Part shown: positions 9,166-17,251 of the stretch, piece by piece | How the letters are laid out: each line of letters starts with the position of its first letter | How positions within the stretch are numbered: position 1 is the stretch's first letter | Origin: Chara braunii | Taxonomy: Eukaryota > Streptophyta > Charophyceae > Charales > Characeae | Assembly: GCA_003427395.1 (NCBI GenBank) | Contig: BFEA01000023.1 | Coordinates: 5,303,582 to 5,324,020, forward strand | Direction of reading: 5' to 3' | DNA: 20,439 nt | The notes under the pieces: generated by a model | What the model was told of the DNA's origin: nothing | The model's database searches: none | The model's input: only the letters and a program-made list of their open reading frames with translations | Made by a program: the position numbers and the translations under genes

Positions 9166-10248
9166 GTCATCGTCGTTTTTCTCTCTTCGGTCTTCCTTCC
9201 GATCTACCCATCTTCTGGCAGTCCGCCCACGCCCCCACCCTCTCTTTCTGCATGAAGCTGCTCACCGTGCCGATCCTGAACGAAGATAAGTGGAGTGATT
9301 GGTGGGACGCTTACCTGGAGCTTCGCTTCTGCCTCGTGGAGGCGATCTTTCATTGGTACGACCCAGCGTCCGGAGGAGAAGGGACTGAGGTCCCAAACGA
9401 TGAGGTGGAGCTCCTGATCGTACACGCGTGGCGCACGAGAATGGAGGGAGAACTATTGGGCATAATATTCGGCAAGGTGGAGGAGGGAAATCTCGCCCTC
9501 ATCACGAGCGAGTTACTGGTGTTCCTGGCGCAGCTAGTGGACGATCTGCCCCTTGACATCCTATCAAGATGCGACAGCAAGCCCGACCCTGACGTACTTC
9601 CTCTCACGCTCGCGCCTCATCTGCTGTGGTCCACGTGCACGGAGTTGGACGCGGACAACTGTCTTTACCCGTCCCAGGATCTCTACCTGGAAATCAACGT
9701 CACTGATCTTGTGTTGTGGGACCTTGTCATCCGCCGCCCACGAAGACGACGACGACGACGACGATGACGACGAAGAAGAAGAAGAAGAAGAAGAAGAAGA
9801 AAAAGAAGAAGAAGAAGAAGAAGAAGAATCACGCACGGATCCGGATGATTCTGACTAACTCGGAGAAGAAGAGACCGAGGAAGAGTTAGAGGAAGAGGAA
9901 GCGGAGGAACAAGGGAGCGAGCCAGGGGAACCGGGCGATCGTCCCAGGCGAAGTGAAGAAGAAGAAGAGGCCGAAGTGCAGAGGCAACGAGAAAAGGTGG
10001 AAGGCAAGCGGCCGATCGAGGAAGGGCCCCTGCCGGAGCTGTTGTTGGGAGACCCATCGCTCAATCCGGAGCCGCCGCGCGAGGAGCCCGAAGATGATGG
10101 AGCTGCGGCCGAGGGATCAGGAAGCCGCCGCCGCAGGAGGAGTGAATCGCCGACTCCATCCCTTTTCCCACCCCGCCCTACCCTTCGCTTTAGTAGAAAT
10201 CCGGGCGATCGGGCTTCGTCCCCGATCATTATCTCGCCGTCCCCATGA
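9162..10248 (+). pseudogene. Accessory ORF B with very acidic tail, frameshifted
   Basis: ATG at 9162 overlaps the ORF A stop as ATGA. The first 201 codons (to 9767) encode a Trp/Leu-rich, mostly helical-looking protein (DKWSDWWDAYLELRF; ELLVFLAQLVDDLPLD). That frame then runs into Arg codons and stops. The next frame reads an Asp run followed by a Glu run, TAA at 9856-9858, then more acidic sequence (GEEETEEELEEEEAEEQ) and an Arg/Ser/Pro-rich end to TGA 10246-10248. I infer one ancestral protein of roughly 360 residues with a large acidic C-terminal domain, broken by an indel near the start of the GAC repeat and one later stop. Acidic domains occur in histone-binding and transcription-activating proteins, but no function is assigned. 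Confidence 0.5.
9742..9828 (+). repeat. (GAC)n then (GAA)n coding microsatellite
   Basis: From 9742 the sequence is GAA, a run of GAC/GAT codons, then a run of GAA with one AAA interruption near 9800. In the ORF B acidic frame it encodes poly-Asp followed by poly-Glu. Slippage here is the likely cause of the frame change in ORF B. Confidence 0.95.
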
Positions 10249-10252
10249 TTTC

Positions 10253-10735
10253 ATGATGGTCCACCAACTCCCAGGACGACCCCCTTTCCCCGATGGATGG
10301 TGTCCTTTCCCCCCCACCCTCTTCCATCAACTTTACGCCACCCGTCTCCTGATCACCATCGTCCCGCACTCCACCACTCGCTCCCTCGTCGATTCCTTCC
10401 TACTCCGCGTCCTTTTCTTCAGTGCAAACTGGCGGGAATACAATAACATAGAAGTTTATTGTATTATCTCGGGTACGATCCCCTCCTGGGAAAACTACGA
10501 GAATTTTCACGCTGCCCTCCGTCGCACCATCTCCACCTTTTATCCCGACTACCTCGCCTCGCTTCCCCATCAACATGAGTACCCTCGTTTCCCTCGCATT
10601 CACCGTTCCATCCACTACACTCCCCTCCCCACCCTCGGAACCCAGGATATCCATCGCTTTATGCCCCCTCTTCCCCAAGATCCCCCCCCACCTCCTTCGT
10701 CCGTGATTAGATTGCCCTTCCCCGAGAATCTGTAG
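10253..10735 (+). CDS. Accessory ORF C (160 aa), intact
   Basis: The ORF starts at the first of two tandem ATG codons (10253 and 10256), four bases after the ORF B stop, and is open for 160 codons to TAG 10733-10735. The N-terminal half has two moderately hydrophobic stretches (ATRLLITIV; LVDSFLLRVLFF), the middle is Trp/Tyr/Asn-rich (NWREYNNIEVYC), and the C-terminus is Pro-rich with five consecutive Pro. Pro and His content is high throughout. I recognise no family. An additional ATG at 10245 forms ATGA with the ORF B stop but runs into TGA after three codons. This is the only ORF of the element with no visible lesion, though chance survival is possible at this size. Confidence 0.5.
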   Translation: MMVHQLPGRPPFPDGWCPFPPTLFHQLYATRLLITIVPHSTTRSLVDSFLLRVLFFSANWREYNNIEVYCIISGTIPSWENYENFHAALRRTISTFYPDYLASLPHQHEYPRFPRIHRSIHYTPLPTLGTQDIHRFMPPLPQDPPPPPSSVIRLPFPENL

Positions 10736-10832
10736 GATAGAGCCCATGATGCCACGTTGGATGACTTCCACACTCTTATCTTACGGTAAGTGGCACGTAG
10801 AGAGCTCCGCGTCGTCGATCGATTAAGAGAAG

Positions 10833-10906
10833 TCGACACGTGTCGAAGAATCGAGCAAGCAGGAGCTTGCTCAAGATTGGAACCCCCTAGGCGTCACATA
10901 TGTGAC
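10833..10906 (+). other. Palindromes and hairpin before and across the 3' LTR start
   Basis: Three perfect inverted repeats lie in 74 bases: TCGACACGTGTCGA (10833-10846), a hairpin with 8-bp stem GAGCAAGC/GCTTGCTC and AGGA loop (10853-10872), and GTCACATATGTGAC (10893-10906), whose centre is the internal/LTR junction at 10900/10901. A polypurine tract for plus-strand priming is expected just before 10901. I see no long purine run there, only GATTGGAA and a C-rich stretch, so the tract may be mutated. Confidence 0.7.
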
Positions 10907-11343
10907 GAACTACTTCTGTTACCGCGCGATATTCTGCGCCAGGCTGTTGGGAAGGGGAAACGACAAGTCGAAGGGGTGAGTTGTGAGAAGCAGGGTTCGG
11001 TTGGGCAAGTTGCATGAATACCCTCACTTCTTTTTCGTTTTTGTTGGAATTCGTTGGTCCAGCGCCGGGAAAAGCCCCGCGCCGACGACGGGATGATGAC
11101 GACATGAGGGGTGCAAGAAATAACTGTACCATAGCTTTTTTCTTGTTCTGCTATGAGCATTGGGAATTTTGGCGCGATTAGGGCGCGGAAATTTTTTTCG
11201 TTTTTGAATTTTTAACTGATGTCGAACCCCCGCGGACTCTCGGAATTGTTTTTCTTCTCAGAATTTCCCTTTTGCAATTAGGACTTAGACTAGGAATTTA
11301 GGTGCTCTGAATTTTGTCACGCAGCGTTCGCACGCATCTTGTG
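10901..11343 (+). repeat. 3' LTR, truncated after 443 bp
   Basis: It matches 365-808 of the 5' LTR with about 26 differences, mainly transitions, and one indel. Homology stops abruptly at 11343 (5' copy continues CCGCGAGG, 3' copy GCATGATA). The missing part corresponds to about 2 kb of the 5' LTR. The cause could be deletion, or recombination with the Penelope-like DNA that follows. Confidence 0.9.
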
Positions 11344-11742
11344 GCATGATATGATCTGCTAAACATAGAGGGACCTCTTCTATATATGTTGATATCACCT
11401 TGGTGTAAAGATATGTATGTGGGGTCAACATCGAGGTCTCTGGAAGTCCGATGGCTTGAGCATGTCATGAGTGAGCGTGAAAGAAACATGTCGAGGGAAA
11501 TAAAGAATCATAAATTATATCAATGGATCAGACGTGTTGGAGTGGAATGATACGCACCTTTGCCCTTATGTCGATGTGTATTAGGTGATTTGTTGGAAGT
11601 AGAGAAGTCATTAATCAAATTCAATGGTGTCTCTTTCAATATCAGAAGTAGGAAGGGAAGAGTGTGAAGGAATAAACCGGGGAAGGAAAAAAAATGATCG
11701 AGAAGGAGGAAGAAACAATCAGCAAAAAGGGATGGTCGAAGG
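11344..11742. other. Unassigned spacer between the two retroelements
   Basis: AT-richer sequence with no convincing ORF and no similarity that I can see to the missing part of the LTR. It may be 5' sequence of the Penelope-like element that follows, since that coding region begins immediately after it. Confidence 0.4.
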
Positions 11743-13070
11743 ATGGGAAAAACACATATGAGTTTTATGAGTGACAAAGGGATGCTTCTGCAAGGCTTAA
11801 GTATTCTAGACAATTGTAAGAATTTGTGTGTTAAAACGTTACCGGTCCAGTGTACGGGACTGACAAAGGGGATGCTTCTGCAAGGCTTAGGTATTCTAGA
11901 AGATTGTAAGAATGTGCGTGTCAAAACGTTAACGGTCCGGTATACGGGAGACTGTATATGGATTATCGGTTGGAAGTTAATAAAGAGATGCTATGGTGGG
12001 TGGGTAGTCTCGTCAGTCTTTGAAAAGTGCTTAATTATTTATGGGGTAGTGCGTCAGTTCTATGGGCTTAATTTGAGACAAAGACTGGTTGTGGTTGTTA
12101 AGTTCCATTATTCGATACAAAAGGCTGGCATTCGACAGGTGTGTGCGATGCTCTTGGGACGCACAGATATCTCTTTGGCATGGAAAGACGTGTTGGTGAG
12201 ACGTATGAAGGTTGTATGGACACGCAATAAGACTGTAGGGGATGTCCTTCGTAATTTTAGAGACGAAGCTAGGAAGGCGGTGTTGAAATGCTGCTGTGAT
12301 GGGGCAAATGTTGCATTAAAGAGAGTGAATGGACATGTGCGTGTAAGATTGGCTGCAATGGATGATGGCTTCGAGATTCTAAAAATATCTCATCTCCAGA
12401 CCGAGGTAGAACCTTGAAAGACCTACGTAGACTGATCGAGGTGACATTCATGATGAGGCCGCTTCCGGTGGTCAATTGGGATCAAGATACCTGTGAGAAG
12501 TTATGTGAATGCATGTTGAAAAATGATGAAAGTGTGGGCGGGGTTGAAGAGCATAAGGCTCGAGAATGGAAGGAGAAACCAGGTGTGCTGCCCGATCGTC
12601 TATGCTTGCTGGTTGATGAGATGGCCACAAAATACAGAGAAGAGGGCTTCCAAACGCTGGGAAGATGGAATGATAAAGGGGTGATTGGAAAGGGATATGC
12701 TATCTCAAAGCATAAGGGCATTGATAGATGGCGCTCAATCTACCCTTCGTTTTCGGAACATGCAGCGACTGCAAACTCATGGGTATCTGGTATGGTTAAC
12801 CATATGGTGTTAAGTCTGCCACGAAGGACAAACTAAAATATGAAGAGTATCATTGGCCTGTCTGAGGAGATTCGAAATCTGAATTTGAAGATAAGTAAGC
12901 ATGAAGGGATTATGGGTGCACTATGACGTTAAAGAAATGTTATGCAACCTGCCCCATAGTTCGGTATTGGAGGCGGTGCAATGGATCTGTGATTTTTGGA
13001 TGTGGGAAGGGGTGGTTGGTATGTTGGTTTGCTCTTTCTCTTCAAAACATCAGACGATGTTTGTCGTCAC
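11743..13070 (+). pseudogene. Penelope-like reverse transcriptase remnant
   Basis: Three frames in succession carry one protein-like signal. The first (11743-12417) has TRNKTVGDVLRNFRDEAR and GFEILKISHLQTEVEP. The second (about 12414-12925, with TAA at 12834-12836) has GKGYAISKHKGIDRWRSIYP followed by NMKSIIGLSEEIRNLNLK. The third (from about 12925) has YDVKEMLCNLPH, which resembles the first palm motif (A) of Penelope-like reverse transcriptases, with the catalytic Asp present. The conserved order finger region, spacer, D-x-K-E/D-M motif is what I recall for endonuclease-deficient Penelope-like elements of plants and fungi. No Y-x-D-D motif or GIY-YIG endonuclease is seen, so the 3' half of the gene is missing. 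Family assignment is from memory of motifs, and another non-LTR type is possible. Confidence 0.55.
11773..11950 (+). repeat. In-frame 90-bp tandem duplication in the Penelope-like ORF
   Basis: Copies at 11773-11861 and 11862-11950 share GGGATGCTTCTGCAAGGCTT and the rest of the unit with about ten differences. The period of 90 preserves the reading frame, giving two copies of a segment starting KGMLLQGL. Confidence 0.9.
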
Positions 13071-13080
13071 ATCTTTTTTA

Positions 13081-13187
13081 CACCGAGCCAAGGCAATGAC
13101 CACCTGGGAGGGAACAAAAGGAGCCTTCCTTTTCACCGAGCCAAGGCAATGACCACCTGGGAGGGAATGGAAAGAGCCTTCCTTTTC
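13081..13187. repeat. Two-copy tandem duplication, period 53
   Basis: CACCGAGCCAAGGCAATGAC begins copies at 13081 and 13134. They differ only in a few bases of the AACAAAAGG/AATGGAAAG part. It lies just after the recognisable end of the Penelope-like remnant. Confidence 0.93.
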
Positions 13188-14031
13188 ATTCTTAAAATTG
13201 AGTTACATAACAGGGGTTTCCGGATTTTCTATTTGAACAAATGTTGAGTATGTTCTCAAAAAAAGATGGGGGAATTTGGTCGGATTGGGTGCAGATATCA
13301 TCGCGATGGGAGATGTAAGATGGGGGAATTGTTACCTTAGTGGGGTGGTTTTAATGCTTTTTTATTTCTATTTTTGTTTTCTATTATTTTTTGTCTATGT
13401 CCTCTATAAAGTGACGCGTGTCAAGCGACGAAGTGGGAATTATGTTTTGAGGTAGCACTTGGTACGGGGTCAGTCCCTGGAAGTTACTAGAACCCTCCTT
13501 TTTTTCCACCTATTGACCACACGTAGTTCATTATTCCACTCTGCATCACCTTGGGCACTGAATCTGGTCCTGGAAGAATCTTGATCGAACCACGGATTCT
13601 CATTGGTATTGAGGTAACATTCGAAGTATTTTTATCTGCTATCTCTGGAGTTGGGGTGTTGTGGTAGACCCCGGTAGTCTAGATCTGGGTGAATTTATAG
13701 GTAAGAGGACTACAGGAGTGTTTTTTTGGACTTCGATTGATAGTGCCTATGCGTGGGGCAGAACAAGGACATTGTGATGAAGTGAGAACAATATTTAGAG
13801 CAGTTCTATCGCATGAGTTTACTAAGCGACACCACTAACACCCCTGAAGAAGCCGGTACGGCGACCGACCGAAACATGTAGGGTCGCACGCCTAAGTAAC
13901 TCGTTTGAGTTCATAGCCGTCGCGTTATTACTCTTTTTTTTCATGGCTATTATCGCGTCTAGGTTATTAATGATTTTTTTTCGTAAATTGTGCACGTGTG
14001 TGTCTCCTTCTCTCATCTCCTCATTTCTCTA
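13188..14031. other. Non-coding stretch with no recognised gene
   Basis: No convincing coding signal is seen. Two copies of AGATGGGGGAATT occur near 13264 and 13317, the second followed by TGTTACC, which resembles a polypurine tract plus LTR start, but no partner LTR is visible. A motif resembling a hammerhead ribozyme core lies at 13844-13875 and is discussed as a finding. The rest is T-rich and low in structure. Confidence 0.5.
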
Positions 14032-14171
14032 ACTCCTTTTCCTCCTTCTTCCTCCTTATGATGATGGCGATGCTTGTGCGGTGAGAAGGAATGTATCGTC
14101 TCACTCCTTTTCCCCCTTCTTCCTCCTTATGATGATGACGATGCTTGTGGGGTGAGAAGGAATGTATCGTT
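14032..14171. repeat. Two-copy tandem duplication, period 71
   Basis: Copies begin ACTCCTTTTCC at 14032 and 14103 and share ATGATGATGRCGATGCTTGT and GGTGAGAAGGAATGTATCG. Only about four bases differ. A shorter echo, ATGATGACGATGCTTG, occurs near 16274. Confidence 0.93.
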
Positions 14172-14454
14172 CACGGTCACTGACCCCAGGAGAGAGAGGC
14201 TGCGTTACGGGCCGCCTACACCTAGGTTCCCCGCTAGGGACCGGCCGGCACGCCTTGGCCTGCTCCCCGCACAACACGTCAGGGTGGCTTCCCCGCCCTT
14301 TGATGTGGCCTCCGACCTGATCGGGTGCACGCCACCTGGCGTGTCATCTAAGGACCTTTTGTGAACGGCATGGTTAGTAAGGAGGGGTACGACTAGGGCG
14401 TGTACGGGTGTGTGGCGTGGGGTAAAACAAGTGTGGGGGTGAACTGAGTGGCCA
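14172..14454. other. GC-rich spacer, no feature seen
   Basis: The stretch is GC-rich and partly open in one frame together with the repeat upstream, but has no recognisable protein or RNA motif. It could be the 5' flank or untranslated region of the ORF at 14455. Confidence 0.4.
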
Positions 14455-14914
14455 ATGGTGATGGTGACTTTGGGTGATCTACAGACAGAAACGGCCGAGT
14501 GGCTTATAACCGTCCAAGAGAGTTGTGTGCGGTCCAGCCTGGCGGTGGCGATGCTACGATCGGCTGCCGCTGCGGGAGTGGCCCCGTCGATCTCGTGGCT
14601 CCGGAGCGTGATGCAGGTTTATCATGCGGGGTGGAGGAGGGGCCGCCCCCCCACCTGGATGCGTTTGTGGATCGACCACGATTGGACAGTTTGGTGCGGA
14701 GCCACAACGAGGAGCTTGAGGCAAGCTTTGAACGGCGAGCTGGAGGCCCGATATTACGACAACGAAGACGACATCACGGACGATGCTAACAACGATGCAA
14801 GCACGACCGGCAGCCATACCAACAACAATATCAGTGCAGCCAGCAACTACATCATCGACAACCACAATAACAACACCAACAGTCACAACAACGACACCCA
14901 TACCGCCTCTGCTC

Positions 14915-14951
<37 letters not shown>

Positions 14952-15216
14952 CGACATCAGTAAGCACAACAAAAGCGCCGACAACTTCGACGACATCAAC
15001 AATAATGAGATGGCGCACGACGGTGGAAAGGAAGGAGGGATTCTGTGCTTGAGCGCTCTAGGGAGTAATAATAACTACAACAACAACAATAACGACAACA
15101 ACAACATCAACAACATTAACGATAACAAACACGACACTGCTCACGAGGTGGTAAGTTCGATTGGGCAATCTCTTCCCCCCTCCTCCTGGATCTCTTCTTG
15201 TGTTCTTTGGCTGTAG
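14455..15216 (+). CDS. Poly-Asn ORF, candidate exon of unknown gene
   Basis: This is a 253-codon ORF. Residues 1 to about 100 look protein-like, with two Pro-x2-Trp-(Leu/Met) units about 27 residues apart (VAPSISWLRSVMQ, RPPTWMRLWI). From about 105 it is dominated by Asn, Asp, His and Thr encoded by AAC-type repeats. The PxxWL units recall helical-repeat organelle RNA-binding proteins of algae, but two weak units are not enough for a call. A consensus splice donor (GAGGTG/GTAAGT) lies at 15150/15151, so the true exon may end there. AAC repeats have no stop in any frame, so part of the openness is trivial, and other frames are open here too. Protein-coding status is uncertain. Confidence 0.3.
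14917..14952 (+). repeat. (AAC)12 microsatellite
   Basis: Twelve uninterrupted AAC units encode 12 Asn in the ORF at 14455. Impure AAC/AAT/GAC repeats extend the low-complexity zone from about 14785 to 15130. Confidence 0.97.
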
Positions 15217-15503
15217 ATTGGGGGGACGGGCGAGTGGTGAGGATGATTGGTTGATTTGTAAACAGGAAGGCTGGGTGCGGGGGCCAGGAGTGGGATGGTG
15301 GCGTGAGGGGGTGGGATAGTGACAGCTAGATAGCTGGATGCATGGGTTGCAAGTGAGTGGTGGGTTTCACCGCATCCTGTTTTGGCCACGTGGCAACAGG
15401 ACAACTGTGGTTCGCTCAGGTCTTTGATCATTGGCTTGCCAAGCGGAATTGGCGATTTTCATTTTTTGCGGCTCTTTACAACTTAGGATTCGGCCACGTG
15501 TCA
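15217..15503. other. Spacer downstream of the poly-Asn ORF
   Basis: No gene is recognised. The stretch includes a perfect palindromic G-box, GCCACGTGGC, at 15385-15394 and a second G-box core at 15493-15502. Confidence 0.4.
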
Positions 15504-15613
15504 GGGCAGGCAGTGCACTGAAGATTGGCATCGGGGCTGCTTGTGTGATTGATTGGCGGGGCAGGCAGAGAAGTGACGATTGGCACTGGGGCCGCCTGTG
15601 TGATTGATTGATG
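15504..15613. repeat. Two-copy tandem duplication, period 55
   Basis: GGGCAGGCAG begins copies at 15504 and 15559, and TGTGTGATTGATTG ends both. About ten differences make this one older than the other tandem pairs. Confidence 0.88.
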
Positions 15614-16331
15614 CCCTGCCACGTTCTTGACTTTTCCTGTTCGCACACGCCTGCGATAAATTAGGTTAGCTCGTGGCTATTAACCTCTGTAAACTGTGCC
15701 TCCCCACTTGAATGGATTCGTGGATTATGAGGATCGTGGGGGGGGATATGGTGCAGGTAACCTTTACATAATAGAGTGCAATGGTGGAATCAGAGTTTGT
15801 CCAAGGTTTTGCTATAATTGACTTTCTAGCCTTCTATTCTGAATGCCCCTCCTCCTTTCTAGCCCCCTATTCTGAATGCCCCTCCTCCTCGGGTGCTGCA
15901 AGAGCGATTTTGTAGATGATGAGGGATTCAGACTAGGGATATGACGTTAGACTGCGACGGCCAGTTAATCCCCTCGGTTGAGGGCAATCAATGCTGCTCG
16001 TCAGATTAATGATGTGTGCCTGGGTGTTGATTCAGGTGATCACTCATGTTTATAGTAGGATGGACACGTGGCACGGTTACATAACTCCTGAATGTTTACA
16101 AACTACCCCTTCCAAGAATGTTGAGGGATGCTGGACCTGGTTTCCAGCAGGTGTTGCTCCCCACCAATAGATGGAGCCTCCCCTAGCATGCTAGTGGTGT
16201 CTGCCCTTATCAGCACCCCCAGCACTCACTCAGGTTGTTTCTTGAAAGGAAAAAAAAATAATAATAATAAAAATGATGACGATGCTTGGGTGGAGTCATT
16301 CAGTGTGAGGATTGCGAATGCTAATCGCCTC
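15614..16331. other. Non-coding stretch with a short tandem pair and a G-box
   Basis: A 33-base tandem pair lies at 15823-15888 (TTTCTAGCC then TATTCTGAATGCCCCTCCTCC, two differences). A G-box, GACACGTGGC, is at 16063-16072, and an A-rich/AAT microsatellite is near 16251-16275. No gene is recognised. Confidence 0.5.
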
Positions 16332-16600
16332 TTCTATTCGCCAGTACTGCACGATTGGCAGGCGATATCTGGCAAAAAAAAGAAATAAACAAAGCAATTG
16401 CCAGATTTTGTTTATCCTCTGGTCACGTGCGAGCAGTAGAGGATTTCTATTTGCCAATACTGTGTGCTTGGCGGCGATTTATGGTCAGTGTGGAGAAAAA
16501 CAAAAAAGAACCAAACAGTTCCCAGATTCCGTTTCGATAGGAGGTCGCCTCCAAGTGCACTGGCGGGAGGCTTTTTGTTCACCAGTATCAAGCGGTCGCG
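16332..16600. repeat. Diverged three-copy repeat, period about 113-128
   Basis: Related units start near 16332, 16445 and 16573. Copies 1 and 2 share TTCTATT(C/T)GCCA(G/A)TACTG, then TTGGC(A/G)GGCGAT-like sequence, an A-rich block, and CCCAGATT/GCCAGATT followed by GTTT. Copy 3 retains only the start (GTTCACCAGTA, then GCGGTCGCG). Divergence is high, so this is an old array. No function is seen. Confidence 0.6.
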
Positions 16601-16628
16601 TTTGTTTTTTCCTTTTTCACTTTCAACT

Positions 16629-16710
16629 GGAGGCTGCCTCCATCCTTGATACGAGCCCACCCTGAAGCTACATGGACCCTGCAGGGCGACCTCCGAGCAT
16701 GCCGGAGGTC
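16629..16710. other. Two inverted repeats
   Basis: GGAGGC-T-GCCTCC is at 16629-16641. A hairpin with perfect 8-bp stem GACCTCCG/CGGAGGTC and loop AGCATGC is at 16688-16710, followed by GGGAAAAAG. It has no following T run, so it is not a bacterial-type terminator, and no associated gene is evident. Confidence 0.6.
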
Positions 16711-17251
16711 GGGAAAAAGTAGCTGGGTTGGGTAGTGGCGGATTAAACCACCAGTACATCCGAGTCTGTTTTCAACGAGGCAGATTCCTCCTGCGTGCCA
16801 TGCTTTGCGGAACGCCAGCGCAGCATTTTTGTATTCATTTTGGGTGGCACCGCCAGCCTTTGTGGTCCAGTTGCTTTGTCACCAACCGGGCCGCCAGGGT
16901 CACCTTGGCTGCCCGGGCGCCGGGGAAAAAACTATGTTGTTGTGCAAAAAAAAAAAACTGAATACATTTTTCTAAATGGGCCCGGCATCCCCTGCAAAGC
17001 AAGGCATCACCAGCCAACAGAGAAAAGTACGCGCAGCATATCAGTTTTTCTTATATACTTTTCTTGGATCCTTTTCATGCTTTTAGCTATTCTATTGATT
17101 TTGTTTCAAACAGGAACCACTTTGGTGCTTCTACACAGGTGTACGTAGAAAAAGCTGGTACAGACACACCCTCCATGTAAAGCTTGAAGTGAGGAATTGA
17201 GGATTCTGTGGATTGTTTCATTTGACAGTGTGAAAGAGGACAAAGTTCGCC
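16711..17251. other. Spacer with no recognised gene
   Basis: It contains a run of 12 A at 16946-16957 that could be a remnant poly(A) tail. Short ORFs in both strands are not protein-like. No repeat or RNA gene is seen. Confidence 0.4.

Larger units (their letters stand above)
365..11343 (+). mobile_element. Decayed Ty3/Gypsy LTR retrotransposon, 3' LTR truncated
   Basis: The element is bounded by homologous LTR starts (TGTGACGAAC at 365 and 10901) and reads LTR, PBS, gag, PR, RT, RNase H, PHD finger, integrase, ORFs A, B and C, partial LTR. Integrase lies after RNase H, which is the Ty3/Gypsy order. Open reading is broken by at least nine in-frame stops and about six frame changes, so the copy cannot encode working enzymes. 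The 5 bases before the 5' LTR are GGTGG. No target-site duplication can be tested because the true 3' end is missing. The PHD finger and the ORFs in the env position are not part of a standard Ty3 element. The lineage cannot be fixed by eye. The gap between RNase H and integrase is where Tat-type elements carry a second RNase H, but here it holds the zinc finger. Confidence 0.93.

Noticed and set aside
9564-10229. Minus-strand Ser-rich and Leu-rich ORFs over the GAC/GAA tract
   Set aside because: Shadow translations of the acidic repeat in ORF B.
8686-10735. Retroviral-type envelope gene in ORFs A to C
   Set aside because: No signal peptide, cleavage site, fusion peptide or anchor pattern is seen; only the position matches.
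13264-13336. Start of another LTR after a polypurine-like GATGGGGGAATT
   Set aside because: No partner LTR, no PBS and no coding region attached to it in the window.
13844-13900. A complete hammerhead ribozyme
   Set aside because: No stem I pairing and an 8-base interruption before GAAA, so only the core similarity is reported.
14455-14760. Organelle RNA-binding repeat protein (OPR/RAP type)
   Set aside because: Only two weak PxxW(L/M) units, not enough to name a family.
14554-15018. Minus-strand Val-rich and plus-strand Thr-rich ORFs over the AAC repeat
   Set aside because: They are shadows of a repeat with no stop codon in any frame.
16688-16710. Intrinsic terminator
   Set aside because: The hairpin lacks a following T run and the context is eukaryotic.
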